A stretch of 64,000 nucleotides of DNA from Salinimicrobium tongyeongense (GCF_026109735.1 NZ_CP069620.1:2356001-2420000), one strand, 5' to 3'. Counted from the first letter of the stretch, positions 36,115 to 46,016 are shown. Notes: generated by a model from the letters alone, not told the origin. Made by a program: numbers and translations.

Positions 36115-39100
36115 ATGAAAATTAAAAAGGTTTTAGTAGCGAACAGAGGAGAAATAGCCATCAGGATATTTAGAGCCTGTACCGAGATTGGGTTAAGAAC
36201 CGTGGGTATTTATACCTACGAAGACCGCTATTCCCTGCACCGTTACAAGGCCGATGAATCTTACCAGATAGGGGCCGATAAAGATCCTCTAAAGCCTTAT
36301 TTAGACATTAAGGCCATTATCAAAGTGGCTAAGGAAAACGCTGTGGATGCAATCCATCCCGGTTACGGTTTTCTTTCTGAAAATGCCGAATTTGCCAGGC
36401 AATGTGAAGAGAACGGGATCATTTTTATAGGCCCAAAGGTTTCTGTGCTTCAGTCCTTGGGGGATAAAGTAAAAGCCAAGGAAGTTGCGGTGGCAAATGA
36501 TATTCCGGTAATCCGCAGTAACGAAAAAGATCTCACCACGGTTGAAGTGGCACTCGAGGAAGCCGAAAAAATAGGTTATCCGGTAATGCTGAAGGCTGCA
36601 TCGGGAGGCGGCGGCCGCGGAATGCGGGTAATACGTTCGGAAGATGATTTAAAAAGCGGTTTTAACGAATCTCGAAGAGAGGCTAAAAATGCTTTTGGTG
36701 ACGATACTGTCTTCCTTGAAAAATTCGTGGAAGATCCCAAACATATCGAAATTCAAATCGTGGGAGACCATCACGGGAACCTGGTGCACCTTTTCGAGAG
36801 AGATTGTTCTGTACAGCGCAGGTATCAAAAAGTGATAGAATTTGCTCCCTCCATGGGGCTTGATGAAAAGGTGAAACAGGACCTGTACATTTACGCGGTT
36901 AAACTTTGTAAGGCCGTGGATTATAACAATATAGGGACTGTAGAATTTCTTGTAGACCGCACCGGGGAGATCTTTTTTATTGAAGTGAACCCACGCATAC
37001 AGGTGGAACACACGGTTACCGAGATCATTACCAATATTGATCTTGTAAAAGCCCAGATTTTTATCGCCGGCGGTTATAAGCTGAGTGATAAACAAATTAA
37101 GATTGAAAGTCAGGATTCTATACAAACGAATGGTTTTGCCCTGCAGTGCCGCATCACTACCGAAGATCCTACAAATAATTTTAAACCAGATTACGGTACG
37201 ATCACAACCTATAGAAGTGCTTCAGGTTTCGGAATTAGACTGGATGCCGGTAGTATTTATCAGGGTGTAAAAGTGTCACCTTTCTTTGATTCTATGCTGG
37301 TAAAGGTTTCCGCCAGTAGCCGTACTCTCGACGGGGCATGTCGCAAAATGCGAAGGGCGCTGGCAGAGTTCAGGATAAGGGGGGTGATGACCAATATTGG
37401 TTTTCTCGACAACATACTTTCCCATCCTACTTTCCGGCAGGGTGATGTTACGGTGAATTTCATTAAAGAACACCCTGAACTTTTCCAGATTAAAAAGACA
37501 CGAAACCGGGCCACAAAAATGGTGAAATTCCTTGGTGATGTGATCATCAACGGAAATGAGGACGTAAAAAAACCTGAAAAGAGGAAGTTTATTAAGCCAG
37601 TCGTTCCGTCATTTAAAGATGATAATGCCTACCCTAAAGGCACCAAAGACCTGCTTTCGGAATACGGACCGGAAAAATTTTCCCGCTGGCTGTTGCACGA
37701 AGGGAAAGTACATTTCACTGACACTACCATGCGCGATGCCCACCAGAGTCTGCTGGCAACACGTATGCGTACTTATGATATGGAGAAGGTGGCTGAAGGC
37801 TTTGCCCGCAACCATCCCGAAGTTTTTAGTATGGAAGTATGGGGCGGTGCGACCTTCGATGTTTGCATGCGGTTCTTAAAAGAAGATCCGTGGGAAAGGT
37901 TGAGAAGGTTACGCGCGGCTATGCCCAATGTATTGCTTCAAATGCTGCTGCGGGGCTCCAATGGGGTGGGTTACACCGCCTATCCCGATAACCTGATTGA
38001 AAAATTTGTAGAACAGGCCTGGGAAAACGGGGTGGATGTTTTCAGGATCTTTGACAGTCTCAACTGGATGGAATCTATCGCTCCCTGTATTGAGCATGTG
38101 AGGAATAAAACTAACGGCCTGGCCGAAGGAACCATCTGCTATACGGGAGACCTTATGAACCCGAAAGAGACTAAATATAACCTCGACTACTACGTACAGC
38201 TTGGTAAAGATATAGAGAACGCAGGGGCCCATATCATCGGGATTAAAGATATGGCAGGGATCCTGAAGCCCGATGCGGCTTTTGAACTGGTGTCGGCCCT
38301 TAAATCCCGCATCAATGTTCCTATTCACCTGCATACTCATGACACCTCTTCCATACAGGCGGCCACTTATCTCAAGGCCATAGAGGCGGGGGTAGATGTG
38401 GTTGATGTTGCCCTTGGTGGCCTTTCCGGACTTACCTCGCAGCCCAACTTCAATTCTATAGTGGAAATGCTGAAGTTCCACGATCGCGGCAGAGCTTTTA
38501 ACACCGATAAATTAAATGAATATTCCCAGTACTGGGAAGCCGTAAGGCGCTACTACTATCCTTTTGAATCGGGCTTAAAAGCTGGTTCAGGAGAAGTCTA
38601 TAAACACGAGATTCCGGGAGGACAGTATTCCAACCTCAAGCCGCAGGCCGAGAGCCTTGGCCTGGCCGATCGCTTTCACGAGATCACCGAAATGTACAGC
38701 AAAGTGAATGAGCTTTTTGGCGACATCATTAAAGTTACACCCAGCTCAAAAGTGGTGGGAGACATGGCGCAGTACCTGGTAAGTAACAACCTTTCTATTG
38801 AAGATGTGCTTGAAAAAGGAGAGGATATTTCTTTTCCGCAGTCGGTGAAAAGTTTTTTTAGAGGAGATCTTGGTCAGCCATATGGCGGATTTCCTGAAAA
38901 AATTCAGAAGATCGTCCTCAAGGATGAAAAACCTTATACCGAAAGACCTAACGCATACCTGGAACCTATAGATTTTGAAAAGGAATTTGCCAAATTTGAA
39001 AAGACCTTCGGCGAAGGTATGGGCAGGGATGTAGAGATCACCGATTTTCTTTCCTATAAATTGTACCCCAAAGTATTCACCGATTTCTACAACCACCACT

Positions 39101-39564
39101 TAGAATTTGGAGGGGTGATGAATGTGCCTACAAAGAATTTCTTCTACGGGATGGAACCGGGAGAAGAGATCATTGTAGACCTTGATCGTGGGAAAACCCT
39201 GCTTATCGAATTCCTTTCTATAGGAGAGACCGATGAAGACGGAATGGCTAAAGTTTTCTTTAAAGTGAACGGGCAAACCAGGGCTGTTGAGGTTAAGGAT
39301 AAATCTGTGAAGGTGGAGAAAGTAGTACATCAAAAGGTTGATAAAGACGACAAAAAGCAGGTGGGCGCACCACTGCAGGGAGCTTTGTCAAACATCCAGG
39401 TTGAGCCGGGGCAAAAAGTGGAAAATAACCAGCCGCTGTTCGTGATCGAAGCCATGAAAATGGAAACTACCATCACCGCCAATACAGCCGGAGAAGTAGA
39501 TAAGATCGTGCTCAAAGAAGGCGACATGGTCTATGCAGATGATCTGGTAATTGTGCTGAAGTAG
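36115..39564 (+). CDS. pyc: pyruvate carboxylase
   Basis: 1149 residues, the normal single-chain size. Biotin carboxylase ~1-460 (LVANRGEIAIRIFRA, ASGGGGRGMRV, EVNPRIQVEH), carboxyltransferase ~530-810 (FTDTTMRDAHQSLLATRMRT, LHTHDTSS), the PYC/OADA domain, and a C-terminal biotinyl domain with Lys1115 in EAMKMETT. Makes oxaloacetate from pyruvate to refill the citric acid cycle. BirA encoded at 25169-25903 would attach the biotin. Monocistronic; a recurring palindrome copy lies 53 bases upstream. Confidence 0.97.
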   Translation: MKIKKVLVANRGEIAIRIFRACTEIGLRTVGIYTYEDRYSLHRYKADESYQIGADKDPLKPYLDIKAIIKVAKENAVDAIHPGYGFLSENAEFARQCEENGIIFIGPKVSVLQSLGDKVKAKEVAVANDIPVIRSNEKDLTTVEVALEEAEKIGYPVMLKAASGGGGRGMRVIRSEDDLKSGFNESRREAKNAFGDDTVFLEKFVEDPKHIEIQIVGDHHGNLVHLFERDCSVQRRYQKVIEFAPSMGLDEKVKQDLYIYAVKLCKAVDYNNIGTVEFLVDRTGEIFFIEVNPRIQVEHTVTEIITNIDLVKAQIFIAGGYKLSDKQIKIESQDSIQTNGFALQCRITTEDPTNNFKPDYGTITTYRSASGFGIRLDAGSIYQGVKVSPFFDSMLVKVSASSRTLDGACRKMRRALAEFRIRGVMTNIGFLDNILSHPTFRQGDVTVNFIKEHPELFQIKKTRNRATKMVKFLGDVIINGNEDVKKPEKRKFIKPVVPSFKDDNAYPKGTKDLLSEYGPEKFSRWLLHEGKVHFTDTTMRDAHQSLLATRMRTYDMEKVAEGFARNHPEVFSMEVWGGATFDVCMRFLKEDPWERLRRLRAAMPNVLLQMLLRGSNGVGYTAYPDNLIEKFVEQAWENGVDVFRIFDSLNWMESIAPCIEHVRNKTNGLAEGTICYTGDLMNPKETKYNLDYYVQLGKDIENAGAHIIGIKDMAGILKPDAAFELVSALKSRINVPIHLHTHDTSSIQAATYLKAIEAGVDVVDVALGGLSGLTSQPNFNSIVEMLKFHDRGRAFNTDKLNEYSQYWEAVRRYYYPFESGLKAGSGEVYKHEIPGGQYSNLKPQAESLGLADRFHEITEMYSKVNELFGDIIKVTPSSKVVGDMAQYLVSNNLSIEDVLEKGEDISFPQSVKSFFRGDLGQPYGGFPEKIQKIVLKDEKPYTERPNAYLEPIDFEKEFAKFEKTFGEGMGRDVEITDFLSYKLYPKVFTDFYNHHLEFGGVMNVPTKNFFYGMEPGEEIIVDLDRGKTLLIEFLSIGETDEDGMAKVFFKVNGQTRAVEVKDKSVKVEKVVHQKVDKDDKKQVGAPLQGALSNIQVEPGQKVENNQPLFVIEAMKMETTITANTAGEVDKIVLKEGDMVYADDLVIVLK

Positions 39565-39601
39565 TATAGAGAAGTTAGTATATGAATTGAGATTAAAGCA
39601 G

Positions 39602-39780
39602 CAAACTTCAAGCACCAGATTCCAAATCTAACTTAAAGATTGCGCGTATTGCAATCCTGTCGCGCCTGAGGCCAATAAAATTATCTTTTTTTAGAAAAAG
39701 GTCATCTATTGATTGGAATTTGGTGCTTTGGTGCCTGGAATTTTGTTGAATCTTAAATCCTGAACCTTGAATCCTGAATT
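39602..39780. repeat. inverted intergenic element with CAAGCACCA/TGGTGC arms
   Basis: Imperfect arms at 39602-39628 (CTTCAAGCACCAGATTCCA) and 39711-39738 (TTGGAATTTGGTGCTTTGG) enclose ~80 bases with no gene. The right arm runs on into a tandem of AATCCTGAA units that contains the start of the next gene. This wording resembles interspersed repeats I know from other Flavobacteriaceae. Confidence 0.6.
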
Positions 39781-40438
39781 ATTTCACCATACCCATCCTT
39801 ACAAACCATTTATTCCCGAAAATGCCACCAAACTCATTGTTGGTACCTTGCCGCCGCCCAGGTTCACTACCAGGCAATTAAAAGAAGATGATGTAGATTT
39901 CTGTTATGGCAGCAGGGACGGGATGTTATGGCAAATTATTGACAGGATCTTCAATCTGGATCTCAAATTTGAAAACACACCCGAAGCCGTAAAACAGCGA
40001 AAAGATTTCCTGGCAAAAAAGGGCATAGGGATTTGTGATACCGTGGAAAGCTGCAGGCGCGAAAAAATAGATGCTTCAGATCTGGGGATGCTGCATGTGG
40101 AATTGCGGGACCTGATTGGCATTTTGCGCAGACATGAAAAAATTGACACCCTACTTTTCACCGGAGGCAACAGCAAGAATGGCCCCGAATATTTCTTCCG
40201 AAGAATATTAAAAGAAGAAAAGATTAAAATTAAAGTGATCTCTAACGATGTGCCGCGGGTCCACCAGTTTTTGCTTGACGGCAGGCCCATTAACACGGTA
40301 TCGCTCACTGCGCCTTCAGGTTCGGCCAACAGGGCTATTGGCAGTATGGAGCTGTACAAACACCTAAAAAAACAAGACCCTGAATTCAATACTATTGATT
40401 TCAGGGTCTTGCAATACCGTCAGTTCTTAAAAGACTAA
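39767..40438 (+). CDS. uracil-DNA glycosylase-family protein
   Basis: 223 residues. LIVGTLPPPRF near the N-terminus matches the motif A region of the UDG superfamily (GxxPxP-like) and FCYGSRDGMLWQIID the following helix; TVSLTAPSGSANRAIG holds the likely motif B. It may excise uracil or other damaged bases. The start must be a non-ATG codon: TTG at 39767 is the first candidate, since TGA lies in frame at 39761-39763. That TTG is inside the AATCCTGAA repeat. The stop overlaps the convergent small gene by four bases. Confidence 0.78.
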   Translation: MNPELFHHTHPYKPFIPENATKLIVGTLPPPRFTTRQLKEDDVDFCYGSRDGMLWQIIDRIFNLDLKFENTPEAVKQRKDFLAKKGIGICDTVESCRREKIDASDLGMLHVELRDLIGILRRHEKIDTLLFTGGNSKNGPEYFFRRILKEEKIKIKVISNDVPRVHQFLLDGRPINTVSLTAPSGSANRAIGSMELYKHLKKQDPEFNTIDFRVLQYRQFLKD

Positions 40439-40569
40439 ACGGATTCTTTTTCTAGCGGATCTTTTATTTGCTGCGGTTTCGTGGTAAATTTTCCTCGTTT
40501 AGGCCGCAGTTTTCCGAAGGTATTCAGCGGAGTTTTACCGGTTTTGGTCTCTTTTTTCCGCCTGCTCAT
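40435..40569 (-). CDS. tiny basic protein, bTHX-like
   Basis: 44 residues, below usual gene-calling length: MSRRKKETKTGKTPLNTFGK then LRPKRGK and a polar tail. The Lys/Arg-rich start with TGK...FGKLRPKRGK resembles the small ribosomal protein bTHX (GD..KT.RGKI..GS.GK.RP), which stabilises the 30S head, but the tail is longer and the match is by eye. Its ATG overlaps the upstream TAA as TAATG, strong evidence that it is translated. Confidence 0.6.
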   Translation of the reverse strand: MSRRKKETKTGKTPLNTFGKLRPKRGKFTTKPQQIKDPLEKESV

Positions 40570-40715
40570 TATTTTTTGTTTTTTTGATCCTTTATGGTCT
40601 TTTCATCAATGTCAAAATCATTAGTTTCAATATCCCTGTTTCCAATTTCCCCGCTTAAAGGGTCATTATCACTGCGTCTCTTTCTGCTATCGTGTTTATC
40701 CTGAATCTTTCCCAT
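40569..40715 (-). CDS. small hydrophilic protein of unknown function
   Basis: 48 residues: MGKIQDKHDSRKRRSDNDPL, then an acidic segment around GNRDIETNDFDIDEKT and a Lys-rich end. No hydrophobic core, so it is likely unstructured. Stop and next start are fused (TAATG), which makes this and the bTHX-like gene a two-gene unit. I do not recognise a family. Confidence 0.55.
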   Translation of the reverse strand: MGKIQDKHDSRKRRSDNDPLSGEIGNRDIETNDFDIDEKTIKDQKNKK

Positions 40716-40795
40716 AACTATCAATTTTAAATTCAATTCAAGATACAAAATCTCATGGTTTTTTGCTATTAAAGCCTTGTTAATAAAGGCATTGC

Positions 40796-41563
40796 TTATC
40801 TTATGGAACTTATAAAATCCCCGATGCCGCCGGTGCCTTTTTCGCTAAGCTGTTTAATAAATGCGCTGCCAATAATGGCACCTTTGGTGTGAGAAGTCGC
40901 CGTGCTAAAGGTCTCGTGATCCTTAATTCCAAAGCCCACAATAAGAGGGTTCTTTAATGCCATTTTTGACACCCTGGTAAAATACTCCTTTTGCGTGTCT
41001 CCAAAACCTCCTGTTCCGCCTGTAACCGCCGCCGTGCTCACCATATAAATAAAACCTTCGGAAGCCTCATCGATCTTTCTGATTCTTTCTTCGGAAGTTT
41101 GGGGAGTGATAAGAAACACCGGAAGCAGGTCATACTGCTGAAAAATTCTCTTGTAGTGCAACTCGTATTCAGTTAGCGGAAGATCGGGAATAATAAGTCC
41201 GTCAATGCCTGTTTCACTGCACTTGCGGCAGAATTTCTCCACTCCATACTGAAGTATCGGGTTAAAATAGCCCATGATCAACAACGGAATATCAACCGTT
41301 TCCCTGATGTTTTCCAACTGATCAAAAAGTTTGGTGGTGGTCATGCCGTTTTCCAGCGCAATTTCCGAACTCCTTTGTATCACCGGGCCATCGGCTAATG
41401 GATCGCTAAATGGCAATCCAATTTCTACCATGGCCACTCCATTCTTCTGAAGTTCCTTGAGTATAGTCACCGTATCTCCGGGTTGAGGATATCCGGCTGT
41501 AAAGTAGATGGAAAGCAGCTTTTTTGAAGGCTCCTCCTGAAGTTTTTGTTTGATTCTGTTCAT
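40796..41563 (-). CDS. trpA: tryptophan synthase alpha chain
   Basis: 255 residues. TIM barrel: VEIGLPFSDPLADGPVIQRS (catalytic Glu and Asp), GLIIPDLPLTEYE and VGFGIKDHETF. Splits indole-3-glycerol phosphate to indole for TrpB. Last gene of the trp operon, but 129 bases after trpB, with a strong hairpin in between. Confidence 0.96.
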   Translation of the reverse strand: MNRIKQKLQEEPSKKLLSIYFTAGYPQPGDTVTILKELQKNGVAMVEIGLPFSDPLADGPVIQRSSEIALENGMTTTKLFDQLENIRETVDIPLLIMGYFNPILQYGVEKFCRKCSETGIDGLIIPDLPLTEYELHYKRIFQQYDLLPVFLITPQTSEERIRKIDEASEGFIYMVSTAAVTGGTGGFGDTQKEYFTRVSKMALKNPLIVGFGIKDHETFSTATSHTKGAIIGSAFIKQLSEKGTGGIGDFISSIR

Positions 41564-41574
41564 TTATTCTGATT

Positions 41575-41609
41575 TAAACCTAACAGGTTTTCAAAACCTG
41601 TTAGGTTTG
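41575..41609. repeat. perfect AACCTAACAGGTT hairpin between trpB and trpA
   Basis: Arms AAACCTAACAGGTTTT and its complement around a single C. Further short hairpins follow (TCCCGA/TCGGGA at 41630-41645; CCTGAA/TTCAGG at 41667-41683). This may pause transcription or stabilise the trpB end; there is no T-run of terminator quality. Confidence 0.75.
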
Positions 41610-41692
41610 ATTTATATCTACGTTAAGCTGTCCCGAACCATCGGGAATTTCAACTTCCATTAGATCCTGAAACCAGTTCAGGATGACGAAGC

Positions 41693-42874
41693 TTACAAGT
41701 TAAAATGTTCAATATAAGTGTTGAGGTCTTTATCCCCGCGCCCCGAAAGGTTCACCACAACCACTTCATCCTTTTCAAATTTCCTCTTGTCAAAAATGGC
41801 TAAAGCATGGGCTGTTTCAATGGCGGGAATGATCCCTTCCAGCTTGCATAACTGCAACCCTGCAGCCATGGCTTCTTCATCGGTAACCGAAATAAATTTC
41901 CCGCGACCGGTCCTAAACAGGTTGGCATGCAAAGGCCCAACCCCCGGATAATCCAGTCCGGCAGAGATGGAATAAGGTTCTGTGATCTGCCCGTCATCGG
42001 TTTGCATGAGCAGGGTTTTACTGCCGTGAATAATCCCTTCGCGGCCAAGAGCCGAAGTTGCAGCACTTTTTCCGGTAAGTATGCCTTCCCCGGCGGCCTC
42101 AACAGCAATGATATTTACTTTCTCATCGTCGAGGTAGTGATAGTAAATTCCGGCGGCATTACTGCCTCCGCCCACACAGGCTACCACATGATCTGGTGCT
42201 TCACGGCCTTCCTTTTCCTGAAGCTGCTTTTTCACCTCTTCAGAAATTACACTTTGGAAACGGGCTACCATATCGGGGTAGGGATGAGGCCCCACCACCG
42301 AACCAATGATGTAATGCGTGTCTACCGGATTGTTGATCCAGTCGCGGATGGCTTCATTGGTGGCGTCTTTCAATGTTCGGCTGCCCGATTTTGCCGGCAC
42401 CACCGTAGCGCCCAGCATCTTCATCCGGGCCACGTTTGGCGCCTGCCTCTTAATGTCAATCTCGCCCATATACACCACGCACTCAATGCCCATTAAAGCA
42501 CAAACCGTCGCAGTGGCAACGCCGTGCTGGCCTGCCCCGGTTTCAGCAATGATACGGTTTTTGCCCAGGCGTTTTGCCATCAGGATCTGCCCAATGGTGT
42601 TATTTACTTTATGCGCCCCGGTATGGCAAAGGTCTTCGCGTTTTAAATAGACTTTGGCACCGAATTTCTCGCTGAACCTTTCAGCAAAATACAGCGGAGT
42701 GGGCCGCCCTACATAATCCTTCAGCAGCTGGCGGAATTCTTTCTGAAAACCCTCTTCCTGCATGATGTTCAGATAGCCGGAACGCAGTTCTTCCACATTT
42801 GGGTATAGCATTTCAGGGATAAAGGCGCCGCCAAAATCCCCGTAATATCCTTTTTCGTTTACTTGATAACTCAT
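41693..42874 (-). CDS. trpB: tryptophan synthase beta chain
   Basis: 393 residues. PLP-binding Lys89 in [13 protein letters not shown], the phosphate loop GGGSNAAG, and GLDYPGVGP near the C-terminus. Joins indole to serine. TrpB1 type, the form that pairs with TrpA. Five bases after trpF. Confidence 0.97.
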   Translation of the reverse strand: MSYQVNEKGYYGDFGGAFIPEMLYPNVEELRSGYLNIMQEEGFQKEFRQLLKDYVGRPTPLYFAERFSEKFGAKVYLKREDLCHTGAHKVNNTIGQILMAKRLGKNRIIAETGAGQHGVATATVCALMGIECVVYMGEIDIKRQAPNVARMKMLGATVVPAKSGSRTLKDATNEAIRDWINNPVDTHYIIGSVVGPHPYPDMVARFQSVISEEVKKQLQEKEGREAPDHVVACVGGGSNAAGIYYHYLDDEKVNIIAVEAAGEGILTGKSAATSALGREGIIHGSKTLLMQTDDGQITEPYSISAGLDYPGVGPLHANLFRTGRGKFISVTDEEAMAAGLQLCKLEGIIPAIETAHALAIFDKRKFEKDEVVVVNLSGRGDKDLNTYIEHFNL

Positions 42875-42879
42875 AATTT

Positions 42880-43527
42880 CTAATTGTATAGCCGTTCCCT
42901 GAAGGTCTTCAAAGCTTCGGCGTCTTTTACTGCCGGGGCAGTTTCAAATTTACTGTTCACGTCAATGCCATAAAAGACCTCCTCTTTTTGCCTTTTTTGG
43001 AAGGTATGGTAAAGTTCTTTTACTGCGGCTGCATCACCGGGCCCAATCCCGCCACTTAAAAAGAAGGGCGTGTTTGAAGAATAATTTTCCAGGATTTCCC
43101 AGTTGAAGCTAATGCCGTTGCCGCCCCGGTTCTTTCCGCGGGTGTCAAAAAGGAAATAATCCACTATAGCTTCATACGGCTGTAACTTCTCAAAATCAAA
43201 GTCTTCTTTGATGCCGAATACCTTGATGAGCTCAATTTCTTCGGAAATCTGCTGCTTCAGGCTGCGAATAAACTCCGGACTTTCATCTCCGTGTAACTGA
43301 AGTGCCGAAAGTTGGTATTTTTTGATCTTTTCCAGGATATTCTCTTCGGAAGCATTCACAAAAACCCCTGTTTTCCTGATGTTTTGGTCTACCTGAAATA
43401 TTTCTCCAACAACATTGCGCGGAGAACCGTCAAAAAAGATGAGCCCCAGGTAATCGGGTTTTAAAGCCGCGATCCTGCTCATATTTTCGGGCTCCCGCAT
43501 GCCGCAGATCTTCAGTTTCAGGTTCAT
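42880..43527 (-). CDS. trpF: phosphoribosylanthranilate isomerase
   Basis: 215 residues. [11 protein letters not shown] (catalytic Cys7-type start), [27 protein letters not shown] and [11 protein letters not shown] are all standard. Converts PRA to CdRP. The start ATG overlaps the trpC stop (TGATG). Confidence 0.95.
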   Translation of the reverse strand: MNLKLKICGMREPENMSRIAALKPDYLGLIFFDGSPRNVVGEIFQVDQNIRKTGVFVNASEENILEKIKKYQLSALQLHGDESPEFIRSLKQQISEEIELIKVFGIKEDFDFEKLQPYEAIVDYFLFDTRGKNRGGNGISFNWEILENYSSNTPFFLSGGIGPGDAAAVKELYHTFQKRQKEEVFYGIDVNSKFETAPAVKDAEALKTFRERLYN

Positions 43528-44318
43528 CAGGCTTCGGTTTTTAATTTCTGAATAAATTCTGAAGCGCTTTTTCCGGGATCTTGGGTCTTCATGAAATTTC
43601 CACCGATAAGAAATCCTTTAAATCCGCTTTTTTGAAGCTCTGTAATTGCCGAAGTTTCACTAATCCCACTTTCAGAGATCTTAATGAAACTATCAGGGAT
43701 CTCTTCAGCTAAATCTTTGCTGGTTTGCAGGTCCACCTCGAAGGTTTTGAGGTTTCGGTTATTAACGCCTATCATATCTACGCTGTCAAAAATGGCATTT
43801 TTGAGCTCCTCTTCATTGTGCACTTCCAGCAGTACTTCAAGCCCCAGGTCTTTTGCCTTTTTTGAAAGTTTTTTGATCTCTTCAGGCTTCAGGATGGCTG
43901 CGATCAACAGGATCACATCGGCGCCCATGGCTTTTGCTTCAATAACCTGGTATTCATCGATCATAAAATCCTTCCGAAGCAAAGGAAGTTTAACTGTTTC
44001 GCGCGCTATGGCAAGATCGTCGAGGTTGCCGCCAAAGAATTCTTCATCTGTAAGCACCGAAATGCCCGAGGCCCCGGCAGCTTCATAGCCTGCGGTCACT
44101 GTGGCCACATCGGCTTTCAAATTAATTTCAGGATGGGAAGGGGAACGGCGTTTAAATTCTGCTATGATCCCGGTGGAGGAATTCTTCAGGTTTTCCTTTA
44201 AAGAAATGCACTTTCGGCTAAAATGGGGCAGGAGTTGAAGGGATTCTGCAGGCACTTCTTCCTTTAAAAATGCTACCTCTTCTCTTTTTCTTGCTGCTAT
44301 TTTGTCAAGTATGTTCAT
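43527..44318 (-). CDS. trpC: indole-3-glycerol phosphate synthase
   Basis: 263 residues. Full TIM barrel with IAEFKRRSPSHPEI, LPLLRKDFMIDEYQV, MIGVNNRNLKTFEVDL and ISESGISE. Closes the indole ring from CdRP. Separate from TrpF here, not fused as in enterobacteria. The gene contains an exact copy of the recurring palindrome (43787-43800) within its coding sequence. Confidence 0.96.
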   Translation of the reverse strand: MNILDKIAARKREEVAFLKEEVPAESLQLLPHFSRKCISLKENLKNSSTGIIAEFKRRSPSHPEINLKADVATVTAGYEAAGASGISVLTDEEFFGGNLDDLAIARETVKLPLLRKDFMIDEYQVIEAKAMGADVILLIAAILKPEEIKKLSKKAKDLGLEVLLEVHNEEELKNAIFDSVDMIGVNNRNLKTFEVDLQTSKDLAEEIPDSFIKISESGISETSAITELQKSGFKGFLIGGNFMKTQDPGKSASEFIQKLKTEA

Positions 44319-44326
44319 GCTAAGCT

Positions 44327-45316
44327 TTAATTTAATTGCTGAAGTTTTTCAAGGGCTGAAAGGGCGCGACCTGACCGCAGACTTTCTTTGGCCTCTAAAA
44401 AGGCATTTTGCAGGCCTGTGTTTTTTGCGGTGTTTATGGCCACTGCGGCATTGGCGCAAACCACATTCTCCTGGGCGGCCGTACCTTGATTTTTAAGCAC
44501 GTTCATAAAGATCTCTGCGGCCGATTCTACCGTGTTCCCTCCCGAAATTTCGTAAGCCGCAATGGTATTGAGCTGGAGATCGGCGGGTTTTAGGATTGAT
44601 TCGGTAGTATTGGTGATCATTTTGGTATTTCCGGTAAGGGAGATCTCGTCGTAGCCGTCAAGAGCGTGTAAAATAGTAAAATTCTTATCGGTTTTCTGGT
44701 AGAGGTAAGCGTACATCCTGGCCAGTTCAAGGCTGAACACGCCCACCACCTGGTTCTTGGGAAATGCCGGATTCACCATGGGCCCCAGCATATTGAAAAA
44801 GGTTTTTACTGCCAGTTCTTTACGGATTGGGGCAACATTTTTCATGGCCGGGTGAAAAAGGGCAGCGTGAAGGAAACAAATTCCGGCTTCGTCCATACTG
44901 CGCTTTAGAAAATCCTGTTCATTACTGAATTTTATCCCTAAATGCTCCATCACATTCGAGCTGCCGCAGCCCGAAGAAACGCCGTAATTCCCGTGTTTTG
45001 CCACTTTTACACCTGCTCCTGCCGTCACAAAGGACGCCAAAGTTGAAATATTAAAGGTGTCCTTGCCATCGCCGCCTGTTCCGCAGAGATCAATTGGATC
45101 ATACTGCGCAAGATCTGTAGAAAGGCACATTTCGAGCAGGGCGTCCCTAAAACCTTCCAGTTCTTCGAGCGTGATGCTGCGCATCATGTAAACGGTGAGG
45201 AAAGCGGCAATCTGGCTGTGGTTGTATTTTCCGGCAGAAATGTTGATGAGCACGTTCCTGGCTTCTTCTTTTGAAATAGTTTCGTGGTTGATCAACCTGT
45301 TTAAAATTTCTTTCAT
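44327..45316 (-). CDS. trpD: anthranilate phosphoribosyltransferase
   Basis: 329 residues from ATG 45316 (MKEILNRLINHETISKEEA), four bases after trpG; an ATG at 45346 would overlap trpG. CGTGGDGKDTFNIST is the PRPP-binding loop and KHGNYGVSSGCGSSNVME the anthranilate site. Transfers phosphoribose to anthranilate. Confidence 0.96.
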   Translation of the reverse strand: MKEILNRLINHETISKEEARNVLINISAGKYNHSQIAAFLTVYMMRSITLEELEGFRDALLEMCLSTDLAQYDPIDLCGTGGDGKDTFNISTLASFVTAGAGVKVAKHGNYGVSSGCGSSNVMEHLGIKFSNEQDFLKRSMDEAGICFLHAALFHPAMKNVAPIRKELAVKTFFNMLGPMVNPAFPKNQVVGVFSLELARMYAYLYQKTDKNFTILHALDGYDEISLTGNTKMITNTTESILKPADLQLNTIAAYEISGGNTVESAAEIFMNVLKNQGTAAQENVVCANAAVAINTAKNTGLQNAFLEAKESLRSGRALSALEKLQQLN

Positions 45317-45320
45317 GCTT

Positions 45321-46016
45321 TTAAATGGTTTCAGATTGCTGCTCATTTTTTCCTTCCGCAGATCTCTTTACCGGACTGTTGATCCAGTTGGCAATCATTT
45401 TCTTGCCTTCGGGCGTTAAAACCGATTCCGGGTGGAATTGTACGCCGCGCACATCAAAATCGCGGTGGCGCAGGGACATTACCTCTCCGTTCTCGTCGTA
45501 TGAAGTAGCCTCTAAACAGTCGGGCAGCTCGCGGTCTACTACCCAGGAGTGGTAGCGGCCAACCTCCAGTTCGTTGTTGAGCTGGTCGTAAAGAGGTTCA
45601 TTGGTCACGCACAATTTTATTTTGGAAGCAACCCCGTGATGCACCTGCTTTAGATTGATGAGTTTTCCTCCAAAGACTTCGCCAATGGCCTGCTGCCCCA
45701 AACACACCCCAAAAATGCTCTTTTTGGAAGCGTAGGTGGAGATGACCTCTTTTAAAAGTCCGGCTTCGTCGGGAATCCCCGGCCCGGGAGAGAGGAGGAT
45801 CTTGTCGTATTGTTCGATTTCTTCAAGGTTGATTTCATCATTTCTTCGCACAGTGACTTTACAATCAAGTTCCTCAAGGTAATGCACGAGGTTGTACACA
45901 AAGGAATCGTAATTGTCGATCACGAGGACAGATGGTGCCCCTCCCTGGCCTTCCATAATTGGGAGGGAGTTTTTTGTTATATCAAGATTATTTTTCATCT
46001 TTTTATTTCTTTTCAT
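45321..46016 (-). CDS. trpG: anthranilate synthase component II (glutamine amidotransferase)
   Basis: 231 residues as drawn from ATG 46016. Class I amidotransferase: LLSPGPGIPDEAG, the Cys nucleophile in GVCLGQQAIG, and VQFHPESVLT with the His-Glu pair. Supplies ammonia to TrpE. The start is uncertain: family members begin two to five residues before VIDNYDSF, but here the frame runs ~30 residues further up through repeat DNA. Candidates are ATG 46016, ATG 45998, ATG 45956 (inside a repeat) or a GTG directly at VIDNYDSF. The C-terminal ~20 residues are an unusual polar tail. Confidence 0.92.
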   Translation of the reverse strand: MKRNKKMKNNLDITKNSLPIMEGQGGAPSVLVIDNYDSFVYNLVHYLEELDCKVTVRRNDEINLEEIEQYDKILLSPGPGIPDEAGLLKEVISTYASKKSIFGVCLGQQAIGEVFGGKLINLKQVHHGVASKIKLCVTNEPLYDQLNNELEVGRYHSWVVDRELPDCLEATSYDENGEVMSLRHRDFDVRGVQFHPESVLTPEGKKMIANWINSPVKRSAEGKNEQQSETI

